Part shown: positions 24,310 through 35,800 of the stretch, piece by piece | How the letters are laid out: each line of letters starts with the position of its first letter | How positions within the stretch are numbered: the stretch's first letter is position 1 | NCBI GenBank assembly: GCA_963556145.1 | Contig: OY744462.1 | Span: forward strand, 5,456,001-5,520,000 | Source: Hygrocybe punicea | Taxonomy: Eukaryota; Basidiomycota; Agaricomycetes; Agaricales; Hygrophoraceae | Reading direction: 5' to 3' | DNA length: 64,000 nucleotides | Notes under the pieces: model-generated | What the model was told of the DNA's origin: nothing | What the model saw: the letters and a program-made list of their open reading frames with translations, nothing else | The model's database searches: none | Translations under genes and position numbers: made by a program

Positions 24310-25446
24310 TGTAGATGCGGGTTCTTGGTGGCTTCGGAACTATATAAAGAAGAAATAAAGATCCTATCCAAAGGGTGTCAGCGTAGAAGTGACTGGATAA
24401 TTCAGTGTTGGGAATAGTAGTAAAAGGAAGTGAAAGTGAAATAAAAGTAAAGCCGCCGCATAAACGGGACTAATAACGACGAATCCGGCGATGAACGGAG
24501 TGAAAATGGATAAATGACGATGAACCCGACGATGAACGGAGTGAAAACGGACTAATAACGATGAACCTGATGGTGAACGGACTGAAAACGAATGAACCCG
24601 ACGATGCCGACAATGTCGGGTACGACAGGTCGGGTTGGGTCGGATCGGAAACGATGAATGAATATACGGGAACAATGAGGAAGACAACGAAGTAAACTAT
24701 AAAAAGGCTAAGGAACTACGTGGACGAGCATTTGAAGGGATTTAAACGATTCTGACTATGAGGGAAACAGGGACTAAGGGTATCTTATTTTGTACGGTCG
24801 TCGGGGACCGTTTTTATAGTACAGGAAACAGTAATCTACTTTCGGACATGTCTACTTCGGCCGATGGTAAGCTACAAAGAAAGGTTGGAATGGGGATGTG
24901 GAAAGGGGGGTTGCAAAGCAACGAAGACAGGAAATGGAGGGGAAAACGAATATGCAAGGAAAAGATCTAGAAAGTCCTACATATCTCCGAAAGGACGAGG
25001 GGATGCATAAATAAAGTAAATCCGAAGTCGGGGATTGAGTCCGAAGAGATCCATCTCCTGGAATTGGAACTCCGAGGCGTTTGAGGCTGCCGGATTTAGC
25101 CCAAAAGCGGCCGTCACAAAGCGGCATGTGTCGGGTTACGTCGGTCACGTCAGGTCACGTTACGTCGGGTCACGTCGGGTTACGTCGGGTTCGAATGCAA
25201 GTCGAATGGCGGCATCGGGTTGGTCCGGATTCGTGATATATCGATGATACGGACTCAGAGGGACGTCGACCCTCTACACCGTCACAAAGCGGCATGTGTC
25301 AGGTTACGTCGGTCACGTCGGGTCACGTCACGTCACGTCACGTCGGGTTATGTCAGGTTCGAATGCAAGTCGAATGGCGGCATCGGGTTGGTCCGGATTC
25401 GTGATATATCGATGATACGGACTCAGAGGGACGTCGACCCTCTACA
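24310..25446 (-). repeat. LTR-B copy at the right end, with a duplicated terminal segment
   Basis: The LTR runs 24310-25278. It is expanded near 24480-24600 by extra GATGAACGGAGTGAAAA units. A second copy of its last 165 bp follows directly (25279-25446), again ending CTCTACA next to the TSD ACGA. This is 5' LTR material in minus reading, and the partial repeat suggests slippage or a recombination scar. Confidence 0.8.
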
Positions 25447-25953
25447 ACGAAAAGGGTGATCAGCTAGAAAGTGATCAGAGGAATTAGTTTCTTTAGAGGT
25501 CTAGTCAATCCAACCTGAATCCAGGGGTTCCGGACTCAGAGGGAGAGTATGGGAAAGGATGAAGAGTGGACTAAGAAATAGAACTGAAGTGCGGTGATAA
25601 GACGTGAGGGGGGAATGATATCCTGTATTTTCTATATGTGTCTGGGGATTGGTGTTTCTATATATTTTGTAGTATAAATGTGCTACGTTTATACTACTGT
25701 GAGGGATCCTGTGCTGTAGTAACCATGTACTACAAGCGAAGGCTGTAAATGATAGGGGTGGAGTGGAGTGGAGGATAGGTGGAGTGGTGCTATGTACAAG
25801 GAGACAGGAAATGAAGATACATGATATATGACTATATACGTACTGATTCCAGGTCGTTAGGGACATTGCAGTGTGAGTAGGAACGATTCTGGAGGCGGAA
25901 TCCGGAGCGGAATCGATGGAAATGAGTGGAATAAAATGGAATTGATGATACAG

Positions 25954-26836
25954 TGTAGAGACTCAACATCCCTCTGAGTCCGTATTGCCGATATAACACG
26001 AATCCGGACGAATCCGACACCTCCAAACGATTCCCATTCCAACCCGACGTAACCCGGCGTGATGTGACCTGACATGACTGACGTGACCCGACGTATGCCG
26101 CTTTGTGACGGCCGCTTTCGGACCAAATCCGGCAGCCTCAAATGCCTCGGAGTTCCAATTGTAGAAGATGGATCTCATCGGAGTCAATCCCTGACTTCGG
26201 ACTTACCATATTTATGCATCCCGTCGTCCTTTCGGAGATATGTAGGACAGTTTAGATCTTTTCCTTGGGTATTCGTTTTCCTCTCCATTTTCCTGTCTTC
26301 ATCGCTTTGCAACCCCCCTTTCCACATCCCCATTCCAACCTTTCTTTGTAGTTTCTATCGGCCGAAGTAGACATGTCCGAAAGTAGCTACACACACATGT
26401 ACTATAAAAATGGTCCCTGACGACTGTACAAAAAAGAGATACCATTAGTCCCCGTTTTCCTTTAGTCAGAATTACCTTTTAATCCCTTCAAATGCTCGTC
26501 CACATAGACCCTTAGCTTTTTATAGTCCACTTCATCGTCTTTATCGTTGTCCCCATATATTCGTTCATTGTTTCCGACCCAACCCAACCCGACCCGCCGT
26601 ACCCGACATCGTTGGCATCGTCGGGTTCTTTATTATTTGTCCATTTTCACTCCGTTCATCGCTGGATTCGTCGCTATTTGTTTAGTTTTATGCGGCGGCT
26701 TTATATTTTACTTATATTTCTCTTTTACTACTATTTCCGACACTGACTTATCCACCGTCACTTCTACGCTGACACCCCTCTGGTTAGGATCTCTTATCTT
26801 ATATAGTTCTGAAGCCACCAAGAACCCGCATCTACA
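25954..26836 (+). mobile_element. Solo LTR-B in opposite orientation
   Basis: An 883-bp LTR-B is inverted relative to the array. It starts TGTAGAGACTCAACATCCC and ends AACCCGCATCTACA. Flanks are ACAG (25950-25953) and ACGG (26837-26840), a 4-bp TSD with one G-to-A difference. It interrupts the LTR-A copy whose sequence resumes at 26841. Confidence 0.82.
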
Positions 26837-27554
26837 ACGGGAATGGAAATGGACGGGAGCGGTGTCTGATATGAAGGGGAAACGGATCCACATGATCCGG
26901 AGCCTCTACATTGGCGAACTGGTTCCAGACCCCTCGATGTTGATGTTTTACTGATGAGAGTGCGATGAACAATCGGACACATGGTCGGCAGTATGGTTGT
27001 TCATTAGATGGAACTCGGTGTGTACAACGGCAGGTATTTGTGCGTGGAAAGCGGTACTCTATTTTACTCATGCTCACCCTTGATGGTGTCATTGCTTATG
27101 ATATTATTGAGGGCTCTGTAACTGGGGAATGGTTTGTTCAGTTCCTCCGTGAGATGATTGTATGGATTTTTGTTCATATGTTTCAAGTGTCTACTGATGT
27201 TTTGTTCAGATACCTCTCACGAATCCATATCCAGGACCACAGAGCATGCTTGTCCTCGACAACTGCAACATCCATCATTCAGCAGAGGTTAGAGAACTCG
27301 TGGAGGTTCAAGCACGTATGTCCCTTCATGTACACTATTGTTATGCTATAATTACTTACACTCCAGACTGCCAAATAATGTACCTACCTCCATACTCCCC
27401 CGACTATAACCCCATTGAGCTCGCCTTCTCTTCCATCAAGTCATACCTGTGCCGTCACACACATAACCGGGGCCTATTCACCATTGTTTGCACAATGGAT
27501 ACGGTTACACTGGAGAAAGCTGCTGGGTGGTTCCACTCGTTGGGTTATATGTAG

Positions 27555-27686
27555 GGAAATGCAGGGGTAATCCCAGGATACATTTGTCTGTATCCGTACT
27601 CGTACTCCCCACAGATACGGATGCAATATCCACGGATTTTACCCACGGATTCGCGATCAAAATGAGCCGGAGATCACCTGAAACGG
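27555..27686. other. Transposase 3' flank, unassigned
   Basis: This short stretch lies between the transposase stop and the next LTR-A. It has ATACGGAT and CCACGGATT repeats but no recognisable terminal repeat of the transposon. Confidence 0.3.
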
Positions 27687-29355
27687 TGTGACGGCGAGTT
27701 CTGTTGTAGACCTGAATGGGAATCTACGAAAAGGGGTGATCAGCTAAGAAGTGATCAGAGGAGTTTAGTGTCTATGTAGTCTAGTCAATCCAACCCGTAG
27801 GGCACAGCACGGGTACGGGTTTACCCGCGGTTATTCCAAAACGGGTAATTCGGGTTCGGGTACGGTGTTTCGGTTTGCACACCTTGTCAAAACCGTACCC
27901 GTTATCCGTGGGTGATGGGTTTTCACGGGTCTGTCAACCCAAGCCCCAGGTAGGTTTTTTCTTTGTTATTTACTTTATTTTTCACATTAATTTCTTTACT
28001 TTTGCTAAGTTCGCATGATATTTGCTACCACAACCGTGACAAGCGCAAACACAACAACAACGACAACAAGAAAACCCACGAACAACAACGACAACGACAA
28101 CCACGACAACCCCGCACGCCAAAAACGAACCACCAAAGTCGCGACGGCGACGACAACGATAGAAAGGAAAGCCGGGAGGGTGGTGCGCCCACCTACTGGC
28201 CCAGGTACGTCCCCCCAATCCAGTCCCAATGACATCGGCTAACGAGGGGAATGGACGAGGCGAGGATGAAGACGGACACAGCAACAACGGTCCCACCTCG
28301 CGAACACGCTCCGGCCGCGTCAATTGACGTGCGGACGCCCATGGAAAGTCCCCAGCCCCATCCAACCTCGCAAAAACAGACGGAGCGCGTCAATTGACGC
28401 GTCCCCGTTGTTCGCGAGGTAGTTAGCATGCGCGGACGCCCATGGAAAGTCCCCAGCCCCATCCAACCTCGTGAAAACGGTCCCACCTCGCGAAAACGCC
28501 CTGGCCGCGTCATTAGACGTGCGGACGCCCATGGAACGTGCCTGGCCCCATCCAACCTCGCGAAAACAGACGGAGCACGTCAATTGACGTGCTCCCGTTG
28601 TTCGCGAGGTAGTTAACACGTGGGGACGCCCATGGAAAGTCCCTGGCCCCAACCCAACCTCGCGAAAACAGACGGAGCGCGTCAATTGACGCGTCCCCGT
28701 TGTTCACGAGGTAGTTAGGATGGAACACGGCGGGTACCCGCAGATAACGGGTACGGGTTGTACCCGTCATCGAAGCGGGTACGGTTTCCGCGGGTACGGG
28801 TGCGGTGTCGGGAATTCTGACCCGCAGTATACCCGTGCCGTGCCTTACCAACCCGAATCAAGGGTTCCGGATCAGAGGGGAAGTGAAGGGAGTGGAGTAC
28901 GAAGACTGATGAGACGATACGAAGCGAGGACTAAGAAATAGAACTGAAGGGGAGTGATAACCTGTATTTTTCTATATGATGGGATGTAATATTGTTGTTG
29001 TAGTATAAGGGTACATCTTTTTATACTACTGGGAGTGATCCTGTGCTGTAGTAACTATGTACTACAAGTGAAGGCTGTAACTGATGGTAGAGAGGTGGAG
29101 CGGAGTATAGGGGGAATGGTGCTATGTACTAAGTAACGGGAAACGAAGATATATCATATGTAACTATATACGTACTAATTCCGGGTCGTTAGAGACATCG
29201 CATCTTGAGTATGAACGATTCTGGAGGCGGAATCCGGAGCGGAATCGATGGAAAGGACCGGAATCGGGCGGAATCGACAATACCTGAATGGGAATGGACG
29301 GGGACGAAGTGGGATATGAAGAGGATTCTGGTCCAGAGGGCCCGGAGCCTCTACA
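27687..29355 (-). repeat. LTR-A (3' LTR in minus reading), split by a hAT element
   Basis: Removing the hAT element at 27798-28847 and one TSD leaves about 611 bp that tracks the LTR-A copies at 36522-37112 and 52999-53626. Confidence 0.85.
27798..28847. mobile_element. Non-autonomous hAT-type element, copy 2
   Basis: This 1050-bp element is collinear with the one at 9786-10834 and has the same inverted ends. It has an exact 8-bp TSD CCAACCCG (27790-27797 and 28848-28855). Differences between the copies are scattered single bases. It interrupts LTR-A. Confidence 0.9.
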
Positions 29356-30238
29356 TCCGGTCAGGACTCAGATAGAGACCATCCCTGGTCGATCCATACG
29401 AAACAACGAAGATACCGGGGTCGTGGGAATAAATGAGTGGAGGCGATGTCGAAAACAGACGGAAACGGGAGTACAACGTGAGCGGAGTCGAAGCCGGTGG
29501 GTATCGAAGCGTCGGGAGGGGGCGATCCGGAGCTACCAAAATAGTATGGGCGAGACGGCTGGACAGGGAAATAAAGGTCACGTGACGGGTCAACAAATAC
29601 AAACAAGAAAACTTTTCAACACGACTTCAACAATCTCGACGACAACCTCAACAAGCCCAACAAGTACCAATACCAACACCAGATGTCGACGGAATATGAC
29701 ACTTTCCTCAATACTCTCGATGCGGAAATGCGGCAAGACTTCGAGAGTGCCGTAGCTGAGTTACTAGAAGTCGACGCGGCCGGAATCGATATCGTACGCG
29801 ACGGATTCGAGAACGAAGCACGGCAATGGGTGGTGAGACGATGACGGGCCATGGTAAGAGATCCCGTTCCCGTAAACGGCATGGACTAACGATACCCGGC
29901 AGCGGAACTACAGAGGAATCTTGACGGAAATCTGGGACAATGGAATCGACGTGACGGAACTGAAGGATTTCTCAATGGGCGGAGAGATGGTGGTGGAGGT
30001 CGAGGAGTGGTTGCGGAGCTGGGAAGACTACGAACGGGAATGGAAAGAGGCGAGGTGTCGGGAAGCTGTACGGTTGCAGGAGGAAAAGGAGGAAGAAGTG
30101 AGGAAACAACGGGTCGAGGAGGCGGAAAGGATCGAGCGGAAATGGGCAGAGGAATCGCGTCAATACGAAGAGGAGATGAATAGGAGGGCGGAAGCGGAGA
30201 AGCGGATCGAGGAGGCGGAAAGGGTGAAGGCGGCAGAG

Positions 30239-31896
30239 TGTTACGTTTCCAACTCCGCTTCCAACCCCGATGCCCATTCCGATACCCACCATGACGATTC
30301 TGCACTGCACACCTTCCTTTTTCATTTCTTTTTGTCCTTTGTCTTCCTTTCAACGTCATTGTTTCTTCATTCGAACATCCTTGTATTTTCTTATCCTTGT
30401 TCTCTTTTTGTCCCTTCTTCTAGAACAATCCAGACCGACCATGGACATATCCCACGTGACCTTGTTGTACCCGAATAGTCTCCTTGCCGACGGACATCAT
30501 CGCTATTGTCTTTTCCCTCGCCCTGACATATTGTTGACTTCATCCCACGACAAACCGATTCACAATGGCTGTACTCCCGACACAGCTCATTACCGTAATT
30601 GTTATTGGCAGCGTTGCCATCACCTTCCTGATCGGTTTCTACTTTGTTATGATCTATCTTTGGCATCGGCATCGAAACCCTTCCACCATTGATACTTCTG
30701 ACTTCCACCTCAACAATATCTCGACACGTAATTGACAATTGCCATTCCCGGATATATGGTTTCCACTTTCGTATTCTGTGCCTACCATTATCCTCCCTGA
30801 CGATCCGACGACATTCCTCACCTGCACGCATGCCCTGGACAATCCTCGATCACGGGACATTTCACTGTTCTCTCTAATCCGACCATTGCCGAAGCACATT
30901 CTTTTGGACTTCGACCACAGACCATACGACTTCCCAAACAGTGAACCAACCCCTATCGCATATTGTTCGCACGACACCGCTTCAATGCAGTACCCGACGA
31001 CTTGTTCCCACAGCTTGTCACTCATGCCATGACTCGAAACCTGGACCCACATTCATTTAACCTTTTCCATCTATAACCTTGATATCTCCCACACTCGTTT
31101 ACAATGATACCCTTTCTTGGACGAATACCGACATCAAGTGGACCTTCTTGTTCCACAAACAGGACAAGACACCGCTCCTCGATATGTCATCAACAGACAT
31201 CGTCATCCGGTACAGCTTATGCTGTTCACATGTCTGACCTCGACTAGCCCACCGTCCTAGTTGGTTTTCCTTCCACACATTCCTTTGTTTTCTTTCATGC
31301 AAACCTTGCCACTACATCCACACCACCTCAAGACATTCTCATCACCAATCCCACACTGGATGATACCCATCTTCGACCCGACCGTGCAATGCACTTGCCA
31401 GATTGCACACTTGCTTGTTACAGCAAGTGTAGACCCCGAATAGGCAATTCTGCACATCACATGATCTAATGACAAATCATCTGAGTCATCTGGACCTCAC
31501 CTCTCCCTCAATGACACCCGGGCCTCCAGTTGGATTGCGAGAACATCGACATGAGGACGCCTCATGTGCGCCTCATGGTGAACACATGGTAGAGTTGGAC
31601 ATGTTATGGCTTCATGGTTGTATTTCTGTTTACCTCCCCTCAAGACCAGTCACTATATATACTGTTCTTGTTGTTGGTTCGGACTTTTTCTTCTTTTCCT
31701 TTCTTTACGTTTAGTCTGGTTCTTGGGGCAGACCCCCTTATCTTGGGTAACCCCCACGGCTCGCAATGACATTAGACCATGAACCCCCCCTTGTAGCAGT
31801 GTTATCTATCAATGTAACTGCTGTTCTCTCCTCTGGAAACCGCCCCCCTGTTAAGTTGATTGTTGCCGGAGCCCGCTGCAGAAGCGATCCATAACA
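30239..31896 (+). mobile_element. Solo LTR family C, copy 1
   Basis: The 1658-bp element starts TGTTACG and ends CATAACA, the TG...CA ends of an LTR. It is flanked by an exact 5-bp TSD CAGAG (30234-30238, 31897-31901). A TATATATA box lies near 31655 on plus. No internal gag-pol is present. Three other copies (44993, 47816, 59489) each have their own exact 5-bp TSD. Confidence 0.85.
30565..30738 (+). CDS. Small ORF in LTR C: 57-aa single-pass membrane protein (tentative)
   Basis: ATG at 30565 opens a 57-codon frame ending TGA. Residues about 9-32 are strongly hydrophobic (LITVIVIGSVAITFLIGFYF), followed by a basic WHRHR, so a signal-anchor helix is plausible. The same frame exists in copies at 45319 and, on minus, in the copies at 47816-49474 and 59489-61132. 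In the most diverged copy the hydrophobic changes are T/I, V/I and F/L, but a TGA replaces an Arg codon. After the stop the same frame stays open for another 97 codons. A real product is unproven. Chance plus LTR promoter constraint could explain it. Confidence 0.25.
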
Positions 31897-32886
31897 CAGA
31901 GGCAGCAAAAAGGGAGGCTGATGCAGCCGCGGAAAGGGACCGGGAGGAGGCCGCACAAACCAGCGATCACGGAAGCGAGGACGAGGAGGACACCTGGTCC
32001 AATCAGCAACTTCGAAAATATGAAAGACTCCAAGTACTGAACGCGATCAAAAACAAAAAGCTCAACCGGGATAAGAGGGTCACCCAGGACGACGAGACCG
32101 TTCACGGGGACTACAACAGCGGCAACGATTTCTCAAATGCGAGCGGGAACGAGGACGCGGAACCGAAGGGAAAGATTCCGGGGGTAAGTGATATCTCGCG
32201 GACTCGTGTATCCGTTGTGCCTAACTAATCCATAGTATATGCAGTCGTTTCGGATCCGGCAATGCGATGCGTGCGTGACCGCCAACGCGGTCTGTCGCGG
32301 AATCGAAGGGTACGCGTGCGACTGTTGCAAAAGGCTTAAACGACGTTGCGGACTGTCGACGAAGGGACCGGCCACTGGAACTGGGAAAGCGGAAAGGAAA
32401 GGGAAGGCGAAGGTGGGTAGTCCAAAGAGAAAGGTCATCGCGAGGAAGATTCTGAAGCCGGTGAAGAAGCCCAGGCTACGGGCCAGAGAGGCGTCGACGA
32501 GTAAGCGGACGTTGACCGACGTCGAACCAGATACAGAATCGGAGCGGGACGATGGGAGGCAAGGGAATCCGTTCAAGCACCCGCGGATCGGAGCCGGAAT
32601 CAGGGACCACGTCTGTGTAATGTGCAGAATGGCGACGGAAACGCAGAGGGAGATATCGACGATTGCGGATGGCCTCTCGGAATACATCGCGGAGGTCCAT
32701 ACGAAACTAACCTGTTGGACGAAGGAGCTAAATCGACTACGCGTGAACCAGGCCCATATCCTTGGTCAACTCAACCTAATTGACACCAAACTTGATGAAG
32801 GGAGAAGGGAATAAAAGGGAATGGATGGAAAGGGGAAACGGAATGCGGGACAATGTACATGAAGAAAAATAGAGTACATAATAAAA

Positions 32887-35800
32887 CTATAAACGGAAAA
32901 GAGGGAAACGGAACGACGAGACAAGATAACCGGAATCTGGGGGTCGAGGAGGAGGTCGGGACTGGAATACAACGGAAACGAAATGGGACTGGAAAGGATG
33001 GGAAACAAAGAGAACTAGAAACGGAAATGAAAATATAAATAAACGAGAAACGGGAACGGGAACGGAAAGCGGAACGGAAGACGAAAATGCAAAAATAGGA
33101 GACGGAAACGGGTCTACATCCCCACAAGAGTTTCTGAAAGAAGGTCGGAGGCGGAACGACGAGAGGAGGCGGAGAACTTCTTGCAAATATTCGAGCGAGG
33201 TGTCGAGGGGGCGGAGGTCCAGAATGCGATGACAAAGTAGAATGAAGACGGAAACGAGGAACAATAAAAATTTGAGAACTGGAGTGCCGACACCAACACG
33301 ATCCCATATAACGGGTGTGCCGCGGGACGGGTCTAAAAACGATGGGGTGCCCCAAGCGGGCGAAGACAGAACCGACAACAATACGGGAGCGGAAACGACG
33401 AGGGGAACCGGGAACGAAGGGGTCGACATAACGGAATCGGAACTGGAATCGAAATCAGATAAATGGGGTGGAATGGGGTCCGGAATGGGAACGGGTACGG
33501 AATACTCAACCAAAGTCGACGGAATCTCGATAGATGGTGACGGAGGACAATATGGCGGCAATATCGGGGACGGAATGTCTATTTCTGGAGAATCCAAGGA
33601 CAATGGGAGTGGGTCCGGTATGAGTTCATGGACGGAAAGCGGAGGGGTCGAAAGAGGAGACGACATGGACGAAATAGGAAACGGTATGGATAAATCGGTG
33701 ACCGGCATCGATAAATCGGGAGTGGGATCAGATGGGGACAACACGGGACTGGACGACAATACCTGTAAACAAATGACGGTCTTGACAGGCACCGGAATGG
33801 ACAGGGACAGAATATGTGATAAAGGGGATGGAGTATACGTAGGACCGGAATGAACGTGGGCGACGGAACGAACGACGGTGGGCGGGATTGAGGTCGGAAT
33901 CGGGACCGGAGATGACAAAGCTATGACGGGTGGGGGGCTGGGACAGGAATCGGGACTAGAGATAGTAACGGCAAGGGAAGGGGATTTCGGAACGGAGCGA
34001 TAACCGGAAAGTAGGAATAAGGCGGCATCGTGGAAAATGTCGAGCGGGTACGGATCGTCGTGGTAATGGTCGGGAAGAAGGTAATGGAGGTGTTCTTCAA
34101 TACATAGACGAAGGTCTGAGTCGAATCCGTTGGCGAAGTATGTATTCCATTGCTTATCCGTTAGACGGCCGTTGTCAAACAAGACACCGGAAATGCGTAT
34201 GAAATCCCGGAAATATTGTCCTAAGTCCGCTTTGTTCTCTATACCATAAGCCGATTGTCGTCGCGTAAGTTGATCGAGATCCGAGATCGTATACCGGATG
34301 GAATCCGTAGCACTGGGATAAAAGTCGAAGACGGCACATTGGAAAGTGATGAAGTCTTTAGCGGAAGCGGCGGGAAGTGTCGACCAGAGTTCGTAATCGT
34401 CATTGTTGAGGTACCGTAGCGTTGGAGTGGGTCCGAGGCTGCTCACACACGAAAGGGGAAGTCACGACAGAATCGGATAGGATATCATAAGATGGACTAA
34501 GACTAAGACAGGGAATCCTACATAAGGGATCCAACCGTGAGACCTAAGTCACGTGATGGACCAGGCACAACTACTCCAAGTGCCCCTCTCCTCCGTAGTG
34601 ATGCCCTCGTCGCTAGTGAAAGACAAACAAAACAAGAGACAAAAAGAAACAGCTGAAAGAAAAGCAAAAAGAAACAGAAAGGGAATGCAAAGCACACAAA
34701 GAAGCAAAAAGCAGGTGTAAACTAGTCTACCCCATATGAATCTAGTAACGGTGGGTCATGGTGAAAAAAAGGTGGAGACAAAGTGGTAGAACGTGGAAAT
34801 GGAAGCGGTACGGCACGGCACGGGGTCGGCAGGTGGGTCTCTGGACATGGGTCGACGCGAGGGTGCATGGGGCCGCCATACGATGCGTGGGCGAGGCCGC
34901 GAACGTGTCCGTTTGGGGTGCGGCCGTCGTGGTACGTTCCGTGCATGGGGCCGTGGGGGATATGGCCATGGGCTTGGTGCGGATGGACTTGCGTCGTCGG
35001 ATACGTCGTATGGGGTTGTCGTATCGCGGGGATGGGCCGTTGTGGTGGTGCGTGAAGGTGTAGGGGTGTGGGACGTGGGGCCGTGCGTGTGTGGACGGGG
35101 TATGGTGGGGCGGGGTGTGCCGCTCGCGTTGGGGCGACTTTGCCGCCCGGTTCCTTCGTGGGGGCGTTTGATCGCGTTGGGAATGGGCGTATGGGGCCGT
35201 GAAATGAGTCGGCATGGGGGTTGTGGGCGCGTGGTTGGGTTGTATGTCGTCGAGTTGTGCTGGGTGGGGCCAGATGCGTCATTCGCGTGGGCATGGGCTG
35301 TTGCGGCCGTGCTAGTGCTCTACACGCGAGAAAGTTGGCGCAGGCGTGTTGTGCTGGGCCCATGGGATCGAGGAAGAAGGTACCAACGCGGGCGAGGTGC
35401 GCCAGTCGACTTGGTGACGTGGTGGTTGGGCGACGTGGCAACGGATGGGTGGGCGTGAAAACGGAGATGCCGAAGACGGGGTAAGTGATGGAGTGGCTCG
35501 TGGGGCTGCTGTACGAACGTGTGGGGTTTTCGAGCGTCTGTGTGTCCAGTAGGGAACCTGTGGGCGTCCGAATGAAAAATGGTGAGTCGAACACGGGGAC
35601 GGTGATATCGAGGGCGCGCCTGGCTGCGCGACGGCGTTGTTGGATACGTCGTCCGGCTCGGCAACCTCTTGGGGGTGTTTTAACGAGGGTGGGGTGCTGT
35701 GGGTGCGCGTGGGTGGGCGGATTCTTGGTGGATGCAGTTGGTGACGTGGCTGGGCGAGGTGGCTGTGTGGAATGGTGAAGATGGGCGAAAAGTCGTGAGG

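Larger units (their letters stand above)
11097..25446 (-). mobile_element. Tandem LTR-retroelement array, family B (LTR-int-LTR-int-LTR)
   Basis: Three LTRs (11097-12635, 18810-19707, 24310-25278) alternate with two internal regions of about 4.0 and 3.7 kb once later insertions are removed. The array is flanked by an exact 4-bp TSD ACGA (11093-11096 and 25447-25450). Both internal regions begin after CTACA with TCTCCAGGGTACTTTAAATA and end before the next LTR with GCGGTGGGCTCCAGA, so this is a true tandem unit and not two independent insertions. No gag, protease, reverse transcriptase or integrase was recognised, so the element is non-autonomous. Inter-LTR recombination is the likely origin. 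Confidence 0.78.
11053..26910 (-). mobile_element. Solo LTR family A, itself split by an LTR-B array and a solo LTR-B
   Basis: The outer ends are those of LTR family A: plus-strand start TGTGACGGCGAG, end GAGCCTCTACA. LTR-A pieces are 11053-11096, 25451-25953 and 26841-26910; the rest is later insertion. The flanks are TCGG (11049-11052) and TTGG (26911-26914), a 4-bp TSD with one C-to-T change. The insertion sits inside the transposase coding region. The strand is taken from the full element at 27687-37112, whose gag-like gene is on minus. Confidence 0.82.
9580..27554 (+). pseudogene. Tc1/IS630-like DDE transposase split by about 17 kb of nested insertions
   Basis: Three pieces form one gene: 9580-9785, 10843-11052 and 26915-27554. 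The first carries a helix-turn-helix region (ICDLLGIHKSLVYK) after ATG 9580. The middle piece ends FMNWIG. The last supplies the catalytic core: D in FTDESAMNN, D in LVLDNCNIHH and E in YSPDYNPIEL, the DDE order of Tc1/mariner-IS630 enzymes. Two introns (about 27169-27220 and 27317-27364) fit the last piece. Removing the hAT element and one copy of its 8-bp TSD joins the first two pieces in frame. Removing the LTR-A insertion joins IG to ELVPDP. One extra T just before TDES shifts the frame. The gene cannot make protein now, but the pieces are little decayed. Confidence 0.85.
29683..32814 (+). pseudogene. Retroelement-associated protein with coiled coil and C-terminal Cys cluster
   Basis: Exons 29683-29853, 29903-32183 (broken by LTR C at 30239-31896) and 32236-32814 would give about 455 aa. 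Removing the LTR and one CAGAG copy restores a continuous frame. The middle is a long charged helix rich in E, R, A and K (REAVRLQEEKEEEVRKQ), predicted coiled coil. The C-terminal exon has a Cys pattern CDAC-x6-C-x7-CDCC-x6-C, resembling a binuclear zinc cluster, followed by a basic stretch KPVKKPRLR. A TGA at 29842-29844 interrupts codon 54. The gene is convergent with the gag-like gene inside one retroelement. I do not recognise a named family. Confidence 0.65.

Noticed and set aside
30654..31052. Minus-strand open frames of 130-146 codons in LTR C copies
   Set aside because: They repeat because the copies are near identical. They overlap opposite-strand frames and show no domain.
30565..31250. 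Family-C frame with TGA read as Trp, suggesting mitochondrial origin
   Set aside because: Base composition is balanced, TGG is also used, and the element has nuclear LTR features with TSDs. TGA more likely reflects decay.
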